Assembly: GCF_964355755.1 (NCBI RefSeq)
Contig: NC_092670.1
Span: 33,591,795-33,655,794, forward strand
Length of the DNA stretch: 64,000 bases
Source: Antedon mediterranea
Taxonomy: Eukaryota; Echinodermata; Crinoidea; Comatulida; Antedonidae
Direction of reading: 5' to 3'
In this document: in pieces, positions 24,501 through 36,068 of the stretch
Position numbering within the stretch: position 1 is the stretch's first letter
Layout of the letters: every line of letters starts with the position of its first letter
Program-made: the position numbers and the translations under genes
The notes under the pieces: generated by a model
What the model saw: the letters and a program-made list of their open reading frames with translations, nothing else
What the model was told of the DNA's origin: nothing
The model's database searches: none

Positions 24501-26578
24501 ATAAACTGAAGGTGTGATTATAGTTGGGGCGCCTAATTGGGTAAAATTTTGACTACTATAAATAGGTCCAAGATGGTCTAATTGGATATATTATATTGGG
24601 TCAGACAAAATTACATAATTTTATATAGTACAGTATTTCACAATTAACACCATAATAAACAACATCTATTTATTATTGATTTTTTTCTCTCACAGTAACT
24701 GTTGATGTATTTGTGGGTACGGCATGGGAACAACCTGTTGGAGTTTGTATAGGGCCTGATTACCAGATTTTTGCTGGGGATTTCAATGGAGACGGTCGGC
24801 AAGAAGTGCTCTGCCATAATAGCAACACCGGCTCCAAAGAGATATATCTCACAAGGTAAAATTTTACTGACATTACTGACATTTTGAATTAATATAACAG
24901 TATAATAGGGAGGTTTCGCAACCTTACGAATACGATAACGAAAACGGATACGTCACACATTTGTGAAACTTTTGAGCTTATCCCCATTTCATATTCGTAA
25001 AGCGTATTCATGTTGACAAATATCACCAGTCATATTCTAAACTACAAAACGAGTATAGTTTTTGATCTATTTTGCACATTTTGCATTTGAATCGGGAATG
25101 ATTCATGATTATAATATAATTATATATTTATTGAAAGTAATTTACTAAAGTAATTTACTAAAATGCCAGGTCAATTTTGATAAATAGCAGTTTTTAAAGT
25201 CCTCACTCGCTTTATGTTACGCTAGGCCTGGGCAGCCAAGCACCAAGCAACACGTACTTTCGCTTCGCTCAAATTTACCACAGTCATATTTTGGACGGCG
25301 GCCTCAAAATTTCGTTGCCATGCGAAACAGATTTTTACTGGCTTACAAAAACGAATACGTGTGCGTGACGTATCCGTTTTCGGTATCGTATTCGTAAGAT
25401 TGCGAAACCTCTCTAATGTCAATAAAAATGAGCGTATCCGGACAACTACCCCTTGAACAATTACCACCTTTAGGACATCTACCCGGACAATTACCCACTA
25501 GGACAACTACCCTCTAGGACAACTACCCCTTAGTACAACTACCACCCGGATAATTACCCACTAGAACAACTACACCCTAGGACAACCACCCCCTTAGGAC
25601 AACTACCACCCGCACAACTACCTCCTAGGACAACTACCCTCTATGATATCTATATAGCTAAGAAAATAGCTCTGTAATTTTATGATGTTATGTATCATGA
25701 GTTAAAGCAATAAAATATACAGTATTGAACACAAAAACGATACACATTTTTTAACTGTTTTTATTTGAAGGCCCGATGGATCATTAGCGACTGAGAGTGT
25801 ATGGAAAAAGGATATGGGATGGTGCAACCACGAGGGGGCTCAACTTTTTGTAGGTGATTTCAACGGTGATGGTCGATCAGATATTTTGTGTCATGATACT
25901 AAAACCGGTAAAAAATGGGTTTCTTTAGCTCAACCTGGAGGTGTATTCTTAGGTACGACTTGGCAAAAAGAATTAAATTGGTGTAAAGATGATACTGCTG
26001 AGCTCTTTGTCGCTGACATCAACGCAGATGGCCGATATGATATGCTGTGTCACCGAGCCAAAGACGGCTACAAATGGGTATCGTATGCAAAACAAGACGG
26101 CACCTTCCCGGGAACCAGTTGGGAAAAAGAAATGGGTTGGTGTAAAAGCAACGACTACCAGCTTTTCGTCGCAGATTTTAACGGAGACCGTAGAGCTGAT
26201 CTTCTCTGCCATGGAAAAAGTGACGGTAAAAAGTGGGTGGCAGCAGCAACTCCGAGCGGAACATTTGTTGGGACAACATGGAAAGCAGATATGGGATGGT
26301 GCAACCACAACGGCGCTGAAATTTTGATTGGTGATTTCAATAAAGATAAACGTTCTGACATGATGTGCAGCGATACCACTGGTCAAAAATGGATAGCCTA
26401 CTCTGAAAAAGACGGTTCGTTTACTTCAACAAGTTGGCAGAAAGAAATGGGCTGGTGCACGTCTGATAATAAGTTAATAATTGCTGACGTGAATGGAGAT
26501 GGTGGGGATGACATGGTATGTCATTACCCATCAAACGGCAATAAGTATATTGCTTTTAATCAATTACCAACGCCATAG
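21503..26578 (+). CDS. gene 2: secreted six-repeat FG-GAP/VCBS-type protein
   Basis: Exons 21503-21563, 22710-22757, 23272-23319, 24696-24855 and 25771-26578 (TAG) join in frame to 374 residues. Exon 1 is a signal peptide (MARSTLLVVCLCLSFVLLTF). Exons 2 and 3 are both 48 bp, phase 1-1, and encode similar Arg/Ser/Glu linkers (each holds SESAE followed by Asp or Glu, then Arg). The 160-bp exon carries repeat 1 and the 808-bp exon repeats 2-6; both lengths equal those of gene 1. Each repeat has W-C, then a D-F-N-G-D-G-R-x-D-x-L-C-H-like loop about 20 residues later; repeat 1 has V-C. The paired cysteines suggest one disulfide per blade, and the Asp/Asn loop a calcium site. Function is unknown; a secreted lectin-like or matrix propeller is a guess. 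AATAAA follows at 26663. Confidence 0.87.
22012..22370 (-). mobile_element. tRNA-derived SINE S1, copy 2, with flanking direct repeat
   Basis: The tRNA-like part (minus strand, about 22126-22056) matches the copy at 10795-10866. The block TTAATTAATTTGAAACGATA occurs on both sides (about 22020 and 22343), either as a direct duplication at insertion or as a tandem partial copy. It lies in intron 1 of gene 2. Confidence 0.6.
23498..24176 (-). mobile_element. 5'-truncated LINE inserted in intron 3 of gene 2 (copy A only)
   Basis: CACTGA flanks both sides (23492-23497 and 24177-24182), while the second copy has the single uninterrupted site at about 43019. The minus strand encodes an ORF2 C-terminal piece with a zinc-knuckle-like pattern (CNCNEKETVYHFVFEC). 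The left end is an ACTGA/GAACT repeat tail. Confidence 0.75.
24179..24208 (+). other. hammerhead-like motif
   Basis: CTGATGA (24179-24185), a 4-bp stem GGGC/GCCC (24187-24190 with 24198-24201) and GAAA (24202-24205) follow in the order of a hammerhead core with stem II. Stems I and III are not evident. The paralogous site at 43021-43047 keeps CTGATGA and GAAA but has a weakened stem. Confidence 0.35.
24907..25414. mobile_element. MITE, ~50-bp terminal inverted repeats (copy A only)
   Basis: The left arm 24907-24957 (AGGGAGGTTTCGCAACCTTA) and right arm 25364-25414 (reverse complement begins AGAGAGGTTTCGCAATCTTA) match with few differences. AAT flanks both ends. The second gene copy has the empty site at about 43862. 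The 3-bp duplication fits PIF/Harbinger-type elements (AAT or TAA according to where the end is placed). Intron 4 of gene 2. Confidence 0.85.
25438..25641. repeat. GGACAACTACC-type minisatellite in intron 4 of gene 2
   Basis: Imperfect units of 10-20 bp built on GGACAACTACC with CCCT/CTAG spacers. The array is matched at 43879-44085 in the second copy. Related arrays lie downstream in both copies. Confidence 0.85.
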
Positions 26579-26662
26579 ATTTTCGATTGTTAGAAAATAC
26601 TACAGTAGGTTCTTCATGATATTCAACAATATATTTAGCATATTGTATACCAGCGATTTGGA

Positions 26663-26668
26663 AATAAA
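26663..26668 (+). terminator. poly(A) signal of gene 2
   Basis: AATAAA 85 bp after the stop codon. The same hexamer is kept after the second copy. Confidence 0.6.
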
Positions 26669-27340
26669 CAAATAGTTGGTGTTCGCACATAATTATTATT
26701 GTGTTTTGGTTGTGTTTTTGTGTATTACATTTTTTATAGGAAGCAAACACACATTAATAAACCAGAAAACTATACAACTCAACTGATATGTTTAACTCGG
26801 CGATAATAATTAACATTACATAGCTGAATTTATCAATGTTGGTTATTTTCAAGTATTTCTTCTATTACACCTGATTCTCGGTACATTTGCACATACTATT
26901 ATAGTTTCAATTACAGCTGTCCATGACGATTCAGTGAAATTATCCTGTTGCAAAATGTCATTACCTGCTACAGTAAATTAGATAGGTTCATCGCTTTGAT
27001 TTATAAGATTATCTAACCTAACATAAATCTGCTACTAAATTATACTAAATTTACTAAATATCTCATTTAGTACTATTTACATTATGTTCAATTTATCGGT
27101 TATTATCCGATTATTACATAATTTTCTCTAATTACCTAATAGGGGTTAGTACAACGTTTTATAAAATCACGTTAACATTGATATACACTCAAATTTACTT
27201 TATTCATTTTGAAAATAATACGAAAGCTACATCTTTTCTCATTTATTATTTCCAATCAATATACAGTTTCTTAGATGACATTTTTATGAGGCCTTTGACT
27301 ACGTGCGAAATCCCATAAGGTCATTGACATATTCCCTGGT
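26669..27340. other. intergenic stretch
   Basis: AT-rich, matched in the second copy at 45110-45810. Nothing else recognised. Confidence 0.4.
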
Positions 27341-27960
27341 CTAGAACAACTACCCTCCGGATAACTACCCCAGACAACTACCACGCGGACAAATACCCGC
27401 CGGATAACTACCCTAGACAACTACCACACGGACAACTACCCTCTGGACAATCACCATTCAATAAATCAATCAATCAATCGTTCGATTTATATAGCGCCAT
27501 TCCAACATTCATTGCTCATGGAGCGGTAGAAAAAAAAAAGTTAGGAAAAGGTGACTTTTGAGTAGTGACTTAAAGTGACTCAATAATGATGTGTGTTTAA
27601 TGTTCAAGTGTAGGTGGTTCCAGAGCCTAGGTCCAGCAACACTGAAAGTCCGATCTCCCCAACTATGTTTGCTTTTTCTAGGACAACTACCCCCGGACAA
27701 GTAACCTCTTAGGACAACTACCTCTGGGTAACTACCTCCAGACAACTACCACACGGACAACTACCCTCTTAGGACAACTATCAAATGGAATACTACCCTC
27801 TGGATAACTACCCCAGATAACTACTACACTGACAACTACCCTCCGGACAATCACCCTCTAGCACAACTACCCACGGACAACTCCCCTCTTAGGACAACTA
27901 ATACACAACCCCACCCCCATCCACCTAGACAATTACACCCTAGGACAATTACCACACTAT
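27341..27960. repeat. GGACAACTACC-type minisatellite, interrupted
   Basis: Units such as GGACAACTACCCTCCGGATA and ACTACCCCAGACAACTACCA repeat with many small variants. The array is split by a LINE end at 27455-27674. The second copy has the uninterrupted array at 45815-46320. Confidence 0.85.
27455..27674 (-). mobile_element. CR1/L2-type LINE 3' end inside the minisatellite (copy A only)
   Basis: The minus strand encodes the usual ORF2 terminus (FSVAGPRLWNHL...FKSLLKSHLF, about 27650-27540). Its 3' end has a TATAGCGC-type stretch and an ATTG/ATCA tetranucleotide tail at about 27461-27480. At the matching point in the second copy (about 46010) the array is continuous. Confidence 0.75.
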
Positions 27961-28231
27961 CAAATGCTACCATTACAATGTTTTCACAAACTGTTATATA
28001 TATTACATTATACAAAATATTAACATATGTCGTTATCAATTTAAGCCCAATTATATCAGTCAATATAATAACACAAGAAAATACGTTTTATTCTGAAAGA
28101 AAACTCTGGTACGTAGCAGATAAACAGACTACATACTTGAAATAATTAACAAAAAAATAAACAAGACATAATGGTCAGATTTAAGCAAAATGTAGAAACA
28201 CATTTTAATTTTCGAATTGTCAAATTACAAT

Positions 28232-28412
28232 AGACAACTACCACACGGACAACTACCCTCTGGATAACTACCCCAGACAACTACCACACGGACAACTACC
28301 CTCCGGATAACTACCCCAGACAACTAACACACGGACAACTACCCTCCGGATAACTACCCCAGACAAGTACCACACGGACAACTACCCTCCGGACAATCAC
28401 CATTCAATAAAT
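28232..28412. repeat. GGACAACTACC-type minisatellite
   Basis: Same unit family. Its end contains ACCATTCAATAAATCAA, a fragment of the tail junction of the LINE at 27455. That shows the array was amplified after that insertion. Confidence 0.8.
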
Positions 28413-28413
28413 C

Positions 28414-29225
28414 AAGGACAAGTCGGATGATATTATATCGCCTTCTTTTAGTCTGAGTGGTTCCATTTTACAAGTAGTTGATCACATGACGCTTCTTGGT
28501 GTAATCATTCAAAATGACCTGAAATGGGAACTTAACACTAATAATATTGTGTCTAGAGCTTCTAGACGTTTATTTTCCTTGTGCATTTTGAAGAAAACAG
28601 GAATCTTAATTAATGATCTGTTGACTGTTTATATGGCGTATATAAGACCTATTTTAGAATATGCTGCCCCTGTTTGGCATGGCGCTATCACTAAGGACAT
28701 GTCCAAGTCTATTGAAAAGGTACAAAAGAGAGCATTGCGTATCATGCTAGGTAACAACTATTTGTGCTATGATCATGCATTGTCTGTTACTGGTTTACCT
28801 ACTCTTGTTGAGAGACGAAACAAACTTGTGTTGTCTTTCGGGGAAGGCTTATTAAAATCCGAGCTGTTTAGAGAAATACTTCCCCCTCTTCATAAGCCAG
28901 CTCGGTCTCTCAGATTCAACCGCTTTCTAGAAGTACCTCATTGTAAAACCAGCAGACTTAGGTCGTCTCCAGTTCCCACCATGGTGGATATAATTAATAG
29001 GCACCACTAGCTCTTTTTTAGATATGTAATAAGTGAATGTTTTTTGGTTTTTTATTCATGTATGTTTTTAATTGTATGGTACGATATCTAGTTTTATTAA
29101 GATGTTTCTATTTTTATAGCAATTTTAACTAATTTTTAGTCATTTGTAATACATTTCATTTCAGTCCTTGACTGTCGTTTTGTAATATATTTTTATATAC
29201 CGAATAAATAAATAAATAAATAAAA
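28414..29225 (+). mobile_element. 5'-truncated LINE, ORF2 C-terminus (copy A only)
   Basis: An open frame runs from 28414 to the TAG at 29008-29010 (about 198 codons). It encodes the post-RT region of CR1/Jockey-type ORF2, with LLGVIIQNDLKW, then AYIRPILEYAAPVWH and a Lys-Val-Gln-Lys-Arg-Ala-Leu-Arg motif. A short 3' UTR and an AATA-repeat tail (about 29202-29225) follow. It is inserted in the minisatellite and absent at the matching site of the second copy (about 46640). Confidence 0.85.
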
Positions 29226-30593
29226 ATAACTACCCCAGACAACTACCACACAGACAACTACCCTCTGGACAATAACCCTTCTAGGACAACTACCCACGGA
29301 CAACTACCTCTTAGGACTACTAATACACTGCTACAGTGATTTTTCGAGTCTTTATGGCCTAGTAAACATATGTGCAAAGTTTGAAAACGATTTTGACAAT
29401 AAAGCACCCCACCACTAAGACGGCCCCAGCTAGGTTCGCGTGCAAGGCTCCCCGTCGGGCACCTCGGTCCCTCCGTTACTTATTATTACAAAAAGCATTT
29501 TTAAATAAAAATGAGTAATAGAAATATTAGAAAAAAAATATATTAAGAAATAAAAAATAAAAATGTTGTGTTTTGTAAAGCTGCATAATGTGTATAAATC
29601 AAAATGTAGATTACTGGAAAAATGTCAATGCTGTGTGTATTAGAGCCTGGATATCAAGTGAGATACACAATAATTTAATATAATATCAAGAAGATAAAAC
29701 GGTCTGAAATCGTTCTGTTGTATTGCATATGAGATGAGTGATAATGTATGTATACAAAATGGTAGAAAAATATATAGAAAAGAAAGAAAGTAGAAAATAT
29801 GTATAAGCAGGGAAGATTTTACATTTAACACTTCCTTATTCTTCTCTTCATATGATAACAAAAGGAACTAACATGTCTGTTAATGAGAAATTAATTAAAG
29901 ATGATATGTATAAAGGAAGAGAAAATATCATAAACAATGATAATCGGTAGAGAAATGAATACAACAACAACAATCGTGTATGAACCCCCCCCCCCCTCCC
30001 AAAAAAAAAAAATGGGGTGTAAAAGTTTTCGGTAATTTCCCTACAAAACCCGTCATCGTGAATAGGTTAAATGTTAAGTAAAAGGAAGTAAATAATGTTG
30101 TTATTATAAAAGAATGTCTGTATATTGAAAATATATATTTGTCTATAAACGGTACTTATAAAGCAAATAAAGATCAAAATATTCTGGCAGTGTATTTTCT
30201 TTCTCAAAAAGATTTAAAATATAACATTTAAAATGTCTTATTTGTTATTGTCAACCTATTTTCCACACGCCAGTAAATTAAACCACACTATTATACATGG
30301 AATAGAATGTTATTACAGTAAAGTCGATTAGTTAGATATTAGTCTACACAACATACTACATTTTTCACTGCCATAAAGTTCAATTCTTACTGGTCTATAC
30401 AGTTTATTTGTATTTGTTAGTTTTATACTCAAACTGCCATGGTTAATTGAAATACACGTAGCAGAACAGTGACTTACGGGTACAGCTGCATTAAAACGTG
30501 TACAGTATTTGTATTTCGGTGATTATTAAAAAATGTACCAAACACAGTAAGACATTTGCGAATAAGTCAAATAACGATCGCAAAAGCTAGCTC
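29226..30593. other. minisatellite remnant and gene-free stretch
   Basis: 29227-29330 continues the GGACAACTACC array. Beyond it, poly-C (about 29987) and AT-rich DNA without recognised genes. A duplicate lies at 46700-46960 and 48100-49158. Confidence 0.45.
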
Positions 30594-30927
30594 TTAAAGA
30601 TGTATTGTCCCCCTGAAAAAATAATTCTTAACAAATTTTGTTTTGAATATGCCATTTTAATGTAACATTATCCACTTTGACCAAAAATTGGATCGAAAAA
30701 TGTATTTACCTGCAAAAACTGTAATTTAAAGCAAAAAATTGCCAAATTGGCTGCCAGCCATTGGTTTTTTGTTGTTGAATTTAACAATTTATTTAATCAA
30801 TTGATAAGTGAAAACATATTTTTTTTCTATGGAAGTGATTAACTTAAAACTACAAAATAACATATTCAAAGTCTGATTTAATTAATCTTAATTTTTTCAT
30901 GATTTTGGAGGACAAAAACATCTTTAA
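30594..30927. mobile_element. TTAA-flanked MITE, copy in duplication A
   Basis: The left end TTAAAGATGTATTGTCCCCC and the reverse complement of the right end, TTAAAGATGTTTTTGTCCTC, are alike. TTAA at each outer end may be the target duplication. Other copies: 49159-49492 (the duplicate) and 56931-57204. Confidence 0.65.
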
Positions 30928-31460
30928 CTTATTTCGAAAAAGAACCCAATTAAGCAAAACCCAATAATCATCTAACAGTGGAATATGTTTGTGAAATCCG
31001 GAATAAATTGAATTGTTATGCATCGGCGAAAAAATCCTTGGAAACACTAAATTTAGGCTAAAGCAGTTAAAGAACTATTTCTTATATCAACATATAAATT
31101 GTAGTTTTAGATCCCTAAAAAAATCCCCAGAAGAAATGATTTGGATTGAATGTTTTGCCGCATACTGATTTATTTCGGAATATCATGAGGGAATTAATAT
31201 GCTTAGAGGTTGGACTGTTCCATTCATCTTTATCAACACATTTGAATAAACGTATTAAACGTTTAAACTTGTGTTTCCGTTACCATTACGATTCGTTATA
31301 CTCGAGCTGTGGACCAATTTTGTAATCGTAATATTGTCTTCAAAATTGAAAATATGTAAAACAATTTTAATGTGTATGTATATTTTACTCTCGGACTAAT
31401 TCATTTGAGGTTAATACAACACACTTCTGTTAAGTGCACCGTTGTGACCCTATCCCGGAC

Positions 31461-31795
31461 GCGATTTTTTTTTCGTACATAAGTTGGGGACCCCATGTGA
31501 AAGATAGCCGAACTACTTCCTAAATATAACTAAACCTAACCCTCCAAATAATCTCTCTCTCACTATAAAGTAAAAGAAGTAGCTCATGGGAGTCGAACCC
31601 CATACATCGACATGTAAAGTCCATAGTCTTATCCACTCGACTACAAAGACGGCTTGACAGAAATCGTTTGCATTAGCGAATTGTAGTTAGCTGAATTCTT
31701 ACGTCACACCTTATGGATATGATTAATGAATATTCATGTTTATTTTGTGATGTTTCACGAGGGGTCCCCAACTTATGTACGACAAGAAATATCGC
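31461..31795. mobile_element. MITE with 9-bp target duplication carrying a tRNA-like segment (copy A only)
   Basis: Arms 31461-31494 and 31761-31795 are inverted copies (both hold CGTACATAAGTTGGGGACCC read from the outer end inward). ATCCCGGAC is duplicated at 31452-31460 and 31796-31804. Both corresponding sites in the second copy lack the insert; at about 47157 the target is single and intact. A 9-bp duplication suggests a Mutator-like element. Confidence 0.88.
31580..31653 (-). other. tRNA-like sequence inside a MITE
   Basis: The minus strand reads as a tRNA with A box TAGTCGAGTGG, an anticodon loop TTTACAT (UAC, valine) and B box GGTTCGACTCC. The 5' and 3' acceptor strands do not pair, so it is a tRNA-derived piece rather than a gene. 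Confidence 0.5.
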
Positions 31796-31804
31796 ATCCC
31801 GGAC

Positions 31805-33865
31805 CCTATCAAACATTGTTTTATTTCCGAAAATGAAAATCAAGGTAAGTTTGTTTTTCTTTTTACTAGACTAATTGTTTTAATCAGGTTTAATTACCGA
31901 AACAATTTCGACCAATCATTAAATTAAAAGTGAAATTGTTGTCGTAGATAAACAGGCTGGGATAATGTTAATAGTGACTTTTTGAAATTTTAATTTTGTA
32001 TGTAATTTGACAATATTCGAAAACAGTTCAATCGTTAAAATGTGTTTCTACATTTTGCTTAAATCTGACCATTATGTCCTTTTGATTATTTTTTGTTAAT
32101 TCCAAGTATGTAGTCTGTTTGTCTACTCCGTTGTGTACCAGGGTTTTTTTTTCAGAATAAAACGTTTTTTTCTACCTTCTTGTAGTATTATATCGACTGT
32201 TAGAATTCTTTCATGAATATAGGTTTCTACCCCAAGTGACTGAATGCTAAATAAGGTATTTTTAATAGGTTTAGGAAAAAATGCAAAATACATTTTTATG
32301 ACTATAACTTTCTGCAATTTTTAGTTTTATTGTTATAAAAAAATTGCATTTTTTTTGTTTTGGTTTTTAACCTAGGTCAAAGGTTAAATGCTCAAAAAGT
32401 GCAATTCAGTGACCAAAAGATCAACCCGAACGTATACCGGCCTCTCGTGTCCTGGGGCAGTAAATTACCCCGTATGGGATACGGGCCACGTCTTCAAAGG
32501 GTTAATATACACTGTTAGTAGATAAATTGTTTATGCAAATTTATAAAAATTTAATATAAGGTTGCCTTTCCTCGGATAGGAGTTGACAAAACTTGTTTGA
32601 CATTACTAGTAAAATAGTTATTAAGGCTCTAATAGGTCGTAGTGATCTTAATTCCACTGAATCACTGAATCAAATGTGTGCCAATTTGCGCCCTGGTTGT
32701 AGAAATTTGACTGGACACCATAGTAATAATTTCTAGAACCTTCTGCCAAGAAACTTAAGGGAATCATTTTTTCTGAAGGCTAAAACTTTTCAAAAATTAT
32801 TTGCGCAGGCGAGACAAAATGGCTAATTTCATGACCGTAACCACGATAGTTTGAGCTGTATAATAAATGAATAAATATAATATTTTGTAAAAAATAACTA
32901 ATAAGAAATAGAAAATTTTATTTTCAAATAAATAATGTAATAAAGAAAGATATGTAGACTTAAGTGTAAGAGGTCAAATTCCTGGCAAGCAAATCAATAT
33001 TCTCAAACGTTTCTTACCACCGTGGGTCCGATGTAATACTCTCTCGCTCACCCACCTAACATTCTACATCTTTTCGTCTTTTCAAATTGAACTAAATTAT
33101 ACTAAGTATTAATATACTGTTTGTAGAATTGATTCCAAGCACATTTTACTTTAGGCCTACATAGTTTACTATTTTAACCCATCGGACACAGAACTGGCAC
33201 AATATAATTATATCCTGAGCCAGGGGTACGTTTACGAAAACTAATATCACGAAAACTAAGACCTAATGTAAGGCCTAATTAGTACGATAGTTAAAAGTAA
33301 TTATAATCCTAATACAATATGTTTCATAACTAACGATTTTAAAATAATTATGCTATACTATACTTACCGAAAATTAAACGATTCGGCCTTTGAGACGATT
33401 CGGCCCACTTATATTTATCAGTTGATATGCATTTCATAAGCATAAATAAGTATTTTTAAAAACTTTCTTTCCATTAGAGACTATGGGGTAGTACTACTAA
33501 GGGTAATGATGCAATAACGTATTTTTTATTTTATAGGGTCTAAAGCATTGCTGAAAATGGTCATTGTTTTTACCACGCGAACGATGTAAACACATTTCGA
33601 CCTCTGTTGACCATTTTGCGAATTCAAAACAACACAGTTGTCGAAATAATAATAATTTCATATAAAATTACGTTTTAGTAATTAATTGCAATATCAATCA
33701 AATGTGTAGGTTTTTTCTTGTGCGCTCCTATACACGCGCTCCTATTTTACTGTTTACATTATATGTAGTCGATCACGTGTCTCTGTTTGTTACTTGTTTG
33801 TTTGTTAGCATACACTTGTCAAGTTATCATTTTGAATTGTTCGATGTAGATAGGTAGACAGAGAA
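31805..33865. other. end of duplication copy A, no gene recognised
   Basis: Duplicated at 47160-48095 and again at 49920-51755. Includes C-rich and AT-rich stretches but no exon with convincing coding character. Confidence 0.45.
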
Positions 33866-35436
33866 TTTTTTTTCAGAAACCACATTGTATGACCACAGTG
33901 ATCTTTGTCTTAAAGGATTCAATTTGATATTTAAAAAAAGAAAAGATTGATTTGTGACCAAAAACTGAGCCTTAAATTAATGTTCATAGTTAGTATCAAC
34001 GTATCACTAATTACCTTGGCAACAATCATTCCACTGATTTTTTTTTACTTTAATATTGTGTTAAATTATCCAATTTAAGATATATTTATTTGTACATTTG
34101 TATGCAGTGATGTATTTTATAATTAAAAAGTGTGAGTGCCTTGTTCGCCTGTCTAGGCAATGTATCCAAAATAAAAATGTTTTTTTTTATACAGTTATCG
34201 CACACACTATGGCAAAAGTTAGAGCAATTGATTGTCAAAGTTCACATCTATGTCATGTCAAAGGTGAATACATGTCATGTCAAAAGTGAATACTTGTGTA
34301 ATTCCAGTCTTGTGTGAGAATAATTTGTAATAGGCATATACACTGTAGTACAGTAGAGGTACAGGTACATACTGTAATGTATTTGGAATGGTTTAAAAGT
34401 TTCATAAGATTTGTTAAAGTATCAAGGTCAAATGTTATGACATCACATTATTTGTAGTTCTTTATTTGTATTCATATTGTATCTGATGTGTTTTTAGTTG
34501 AAAATAGTAATAAGATATATATTTTCTTTGTTTTGTGACCAAATATTTGTAAATATATTGAAATAGCGGTAAAGTATGTTGCTGAAATATATTAAAATAA
34601 AAATTTAGAAAATACAGTGATTGGTGTACAAACAATTCTTGATTGTTGGCAGTATCATAGGCAAACGCTGTATTACAGTGTGACATATACATCACCTGTA
34701 TCATAGGCCCTATACTTAACCTTAACATAATACAGGCTACATGTGATACATATGATACTGTATACAGAATTTACCTTTGATACTGGGCATATTTTTAGAT
34801 ACAGTACAAAGACAAATCGGGTAGTTATCCACAAAAAATAAATATTTTATACATAAAATAGAGTGTTGTAAATCATTGCATATATATATTTAGTAAAGTA
34901 TAACATAAAAACAAGATCTATACTGTGTTTGTAAATATATTTTGTAAATAACAATTTTACAAATAATTTGGGGTGGGGTGTGAAGAAAGTAGTTGTATTG
35001 AGAGTTGTTTTCTGGATTTAGATCCACAGACATTGCTTATATAAACTAAATTCATAAATTGCCGCATTTTTGTTGGGTTGTGTTCGTAATACTGTAACAA
35101 ACCACTTTAAATATCTTCTATATCCGATACATTTCCCACCTATATTAGCAAAAATAGTGATTGTCAAAAAAAAATGTTTCTTTATTGCTTGATGTTCGTT
35201 TCAGTTTGTCTCTTTCTCTTATAATGTATAAAAAGTACATTTTATATATGGTAATAATTATGCAAGAGACTTTTTACAATTCATTTAAAATAATAATTCA
35301 TTTTGTAAAATAACTAAATACTGTATAACGAATATATTTATATGATGAGTTTAGGCAATTCTCAAATATACAGAAAGGTATTGTATTATATATCGGTTTC
35401 ACTGTTTATATCATAGGCCTTCCTTTAAAACTAAGT
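33866..35436. other. gene-free stretch between the duplicated units
   Basis: Single-copy in this window. Very AT-rich; no exon, RNA gene or bounded repeat seen. Confidence 0.4.
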
Positions 35437-35640
35437 AAAAGCTACCTTTTCAATCGTGTTCAGTTTACTTCCTTAAATAATGTTAACTCTTCCTATTCCC
35501 GTTTAACCTGTGGTGTTCCCCAAGGATCGATTCTTGGACCACTCTTATTCTTGATGTTTGTTAACGATATACCAAACAGCTCTAAATTACTAAATGTTAT
35601 CTTATTTGCTGACGACACAAATATTTTTTTCTCTATTAGG
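35437..35640 (+). mobile_element. LINE reverse transcriptase fragment
   Basis: An uninterrupted frame carries CGVPQGSILGPLLF and LFADDTN, the two signature stretches of the RT palm of CR1/Jockey-type elements. No flanking domains remain. Confidence 0.85.
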
Positions 35641-36068
35641 ACATGTCATGCTGAAATTACAAATCCCAAAGCATTTCTGGTATATTCACTGTCAGATATT
35701 CGTTGAATTATTATCGAAACAGTCCATTCAAGTTTGTGCTTGTAATAGGATACTTCACACTTGAAATATCTAGGGTGATGAAGTGACCCCCTGACTTGAC
35801 CTTAGCAATAAAATTAACTAAAGTGACAGAAATTGAGTATTCACTTCTGTAACAAAAAAAAAATATTTATTCACATATAAAAAGAGAAAAGAAACCCCAA
35901 AACCATTGTCTGACAGACAATTTAAGTATTTGTTGCTTTTAATTACATTTTTTCAGGTAAAATAACTATTATGTGACAATAAAATGACGCATTCAAAAAC
36001 ATTTGAAATAAAAAATATTTTTCAATAAGCGAGCAGCGTTTTTTGTAAGAAATATTTATTGTTTAGTT

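Larger units (their letters stand above)
15700..33865. repeat. segmental duplication, first copy (A)
   Basis: From exon 4 of gene 1 to about 33865 the sequence is repeated in direct orientation at about 36030-51755. Order is kept across coding, intronic and intergenic DNA, with small differences. In the last exon of gene 2 the two 254-residue stretches differ at eight residues, so the event is fairly recent. Copy A carries extra LINE and MITE insertions. Confidence 0.92.

Noticed and set aside
25438..25641. Open frames through the GGACAACTACC arrays
   Set aside because: Periodicity removes stop codons by chance; composition and context are not coding.
25973..26386. Minus-strand open frame of 137 codons across the gene 2 repeat exon (and its match at 44365-44748)
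   Set aside because: It is a shadow of the plus-strand repeats, which have splice sites, a signal peptide and conserved motifs.
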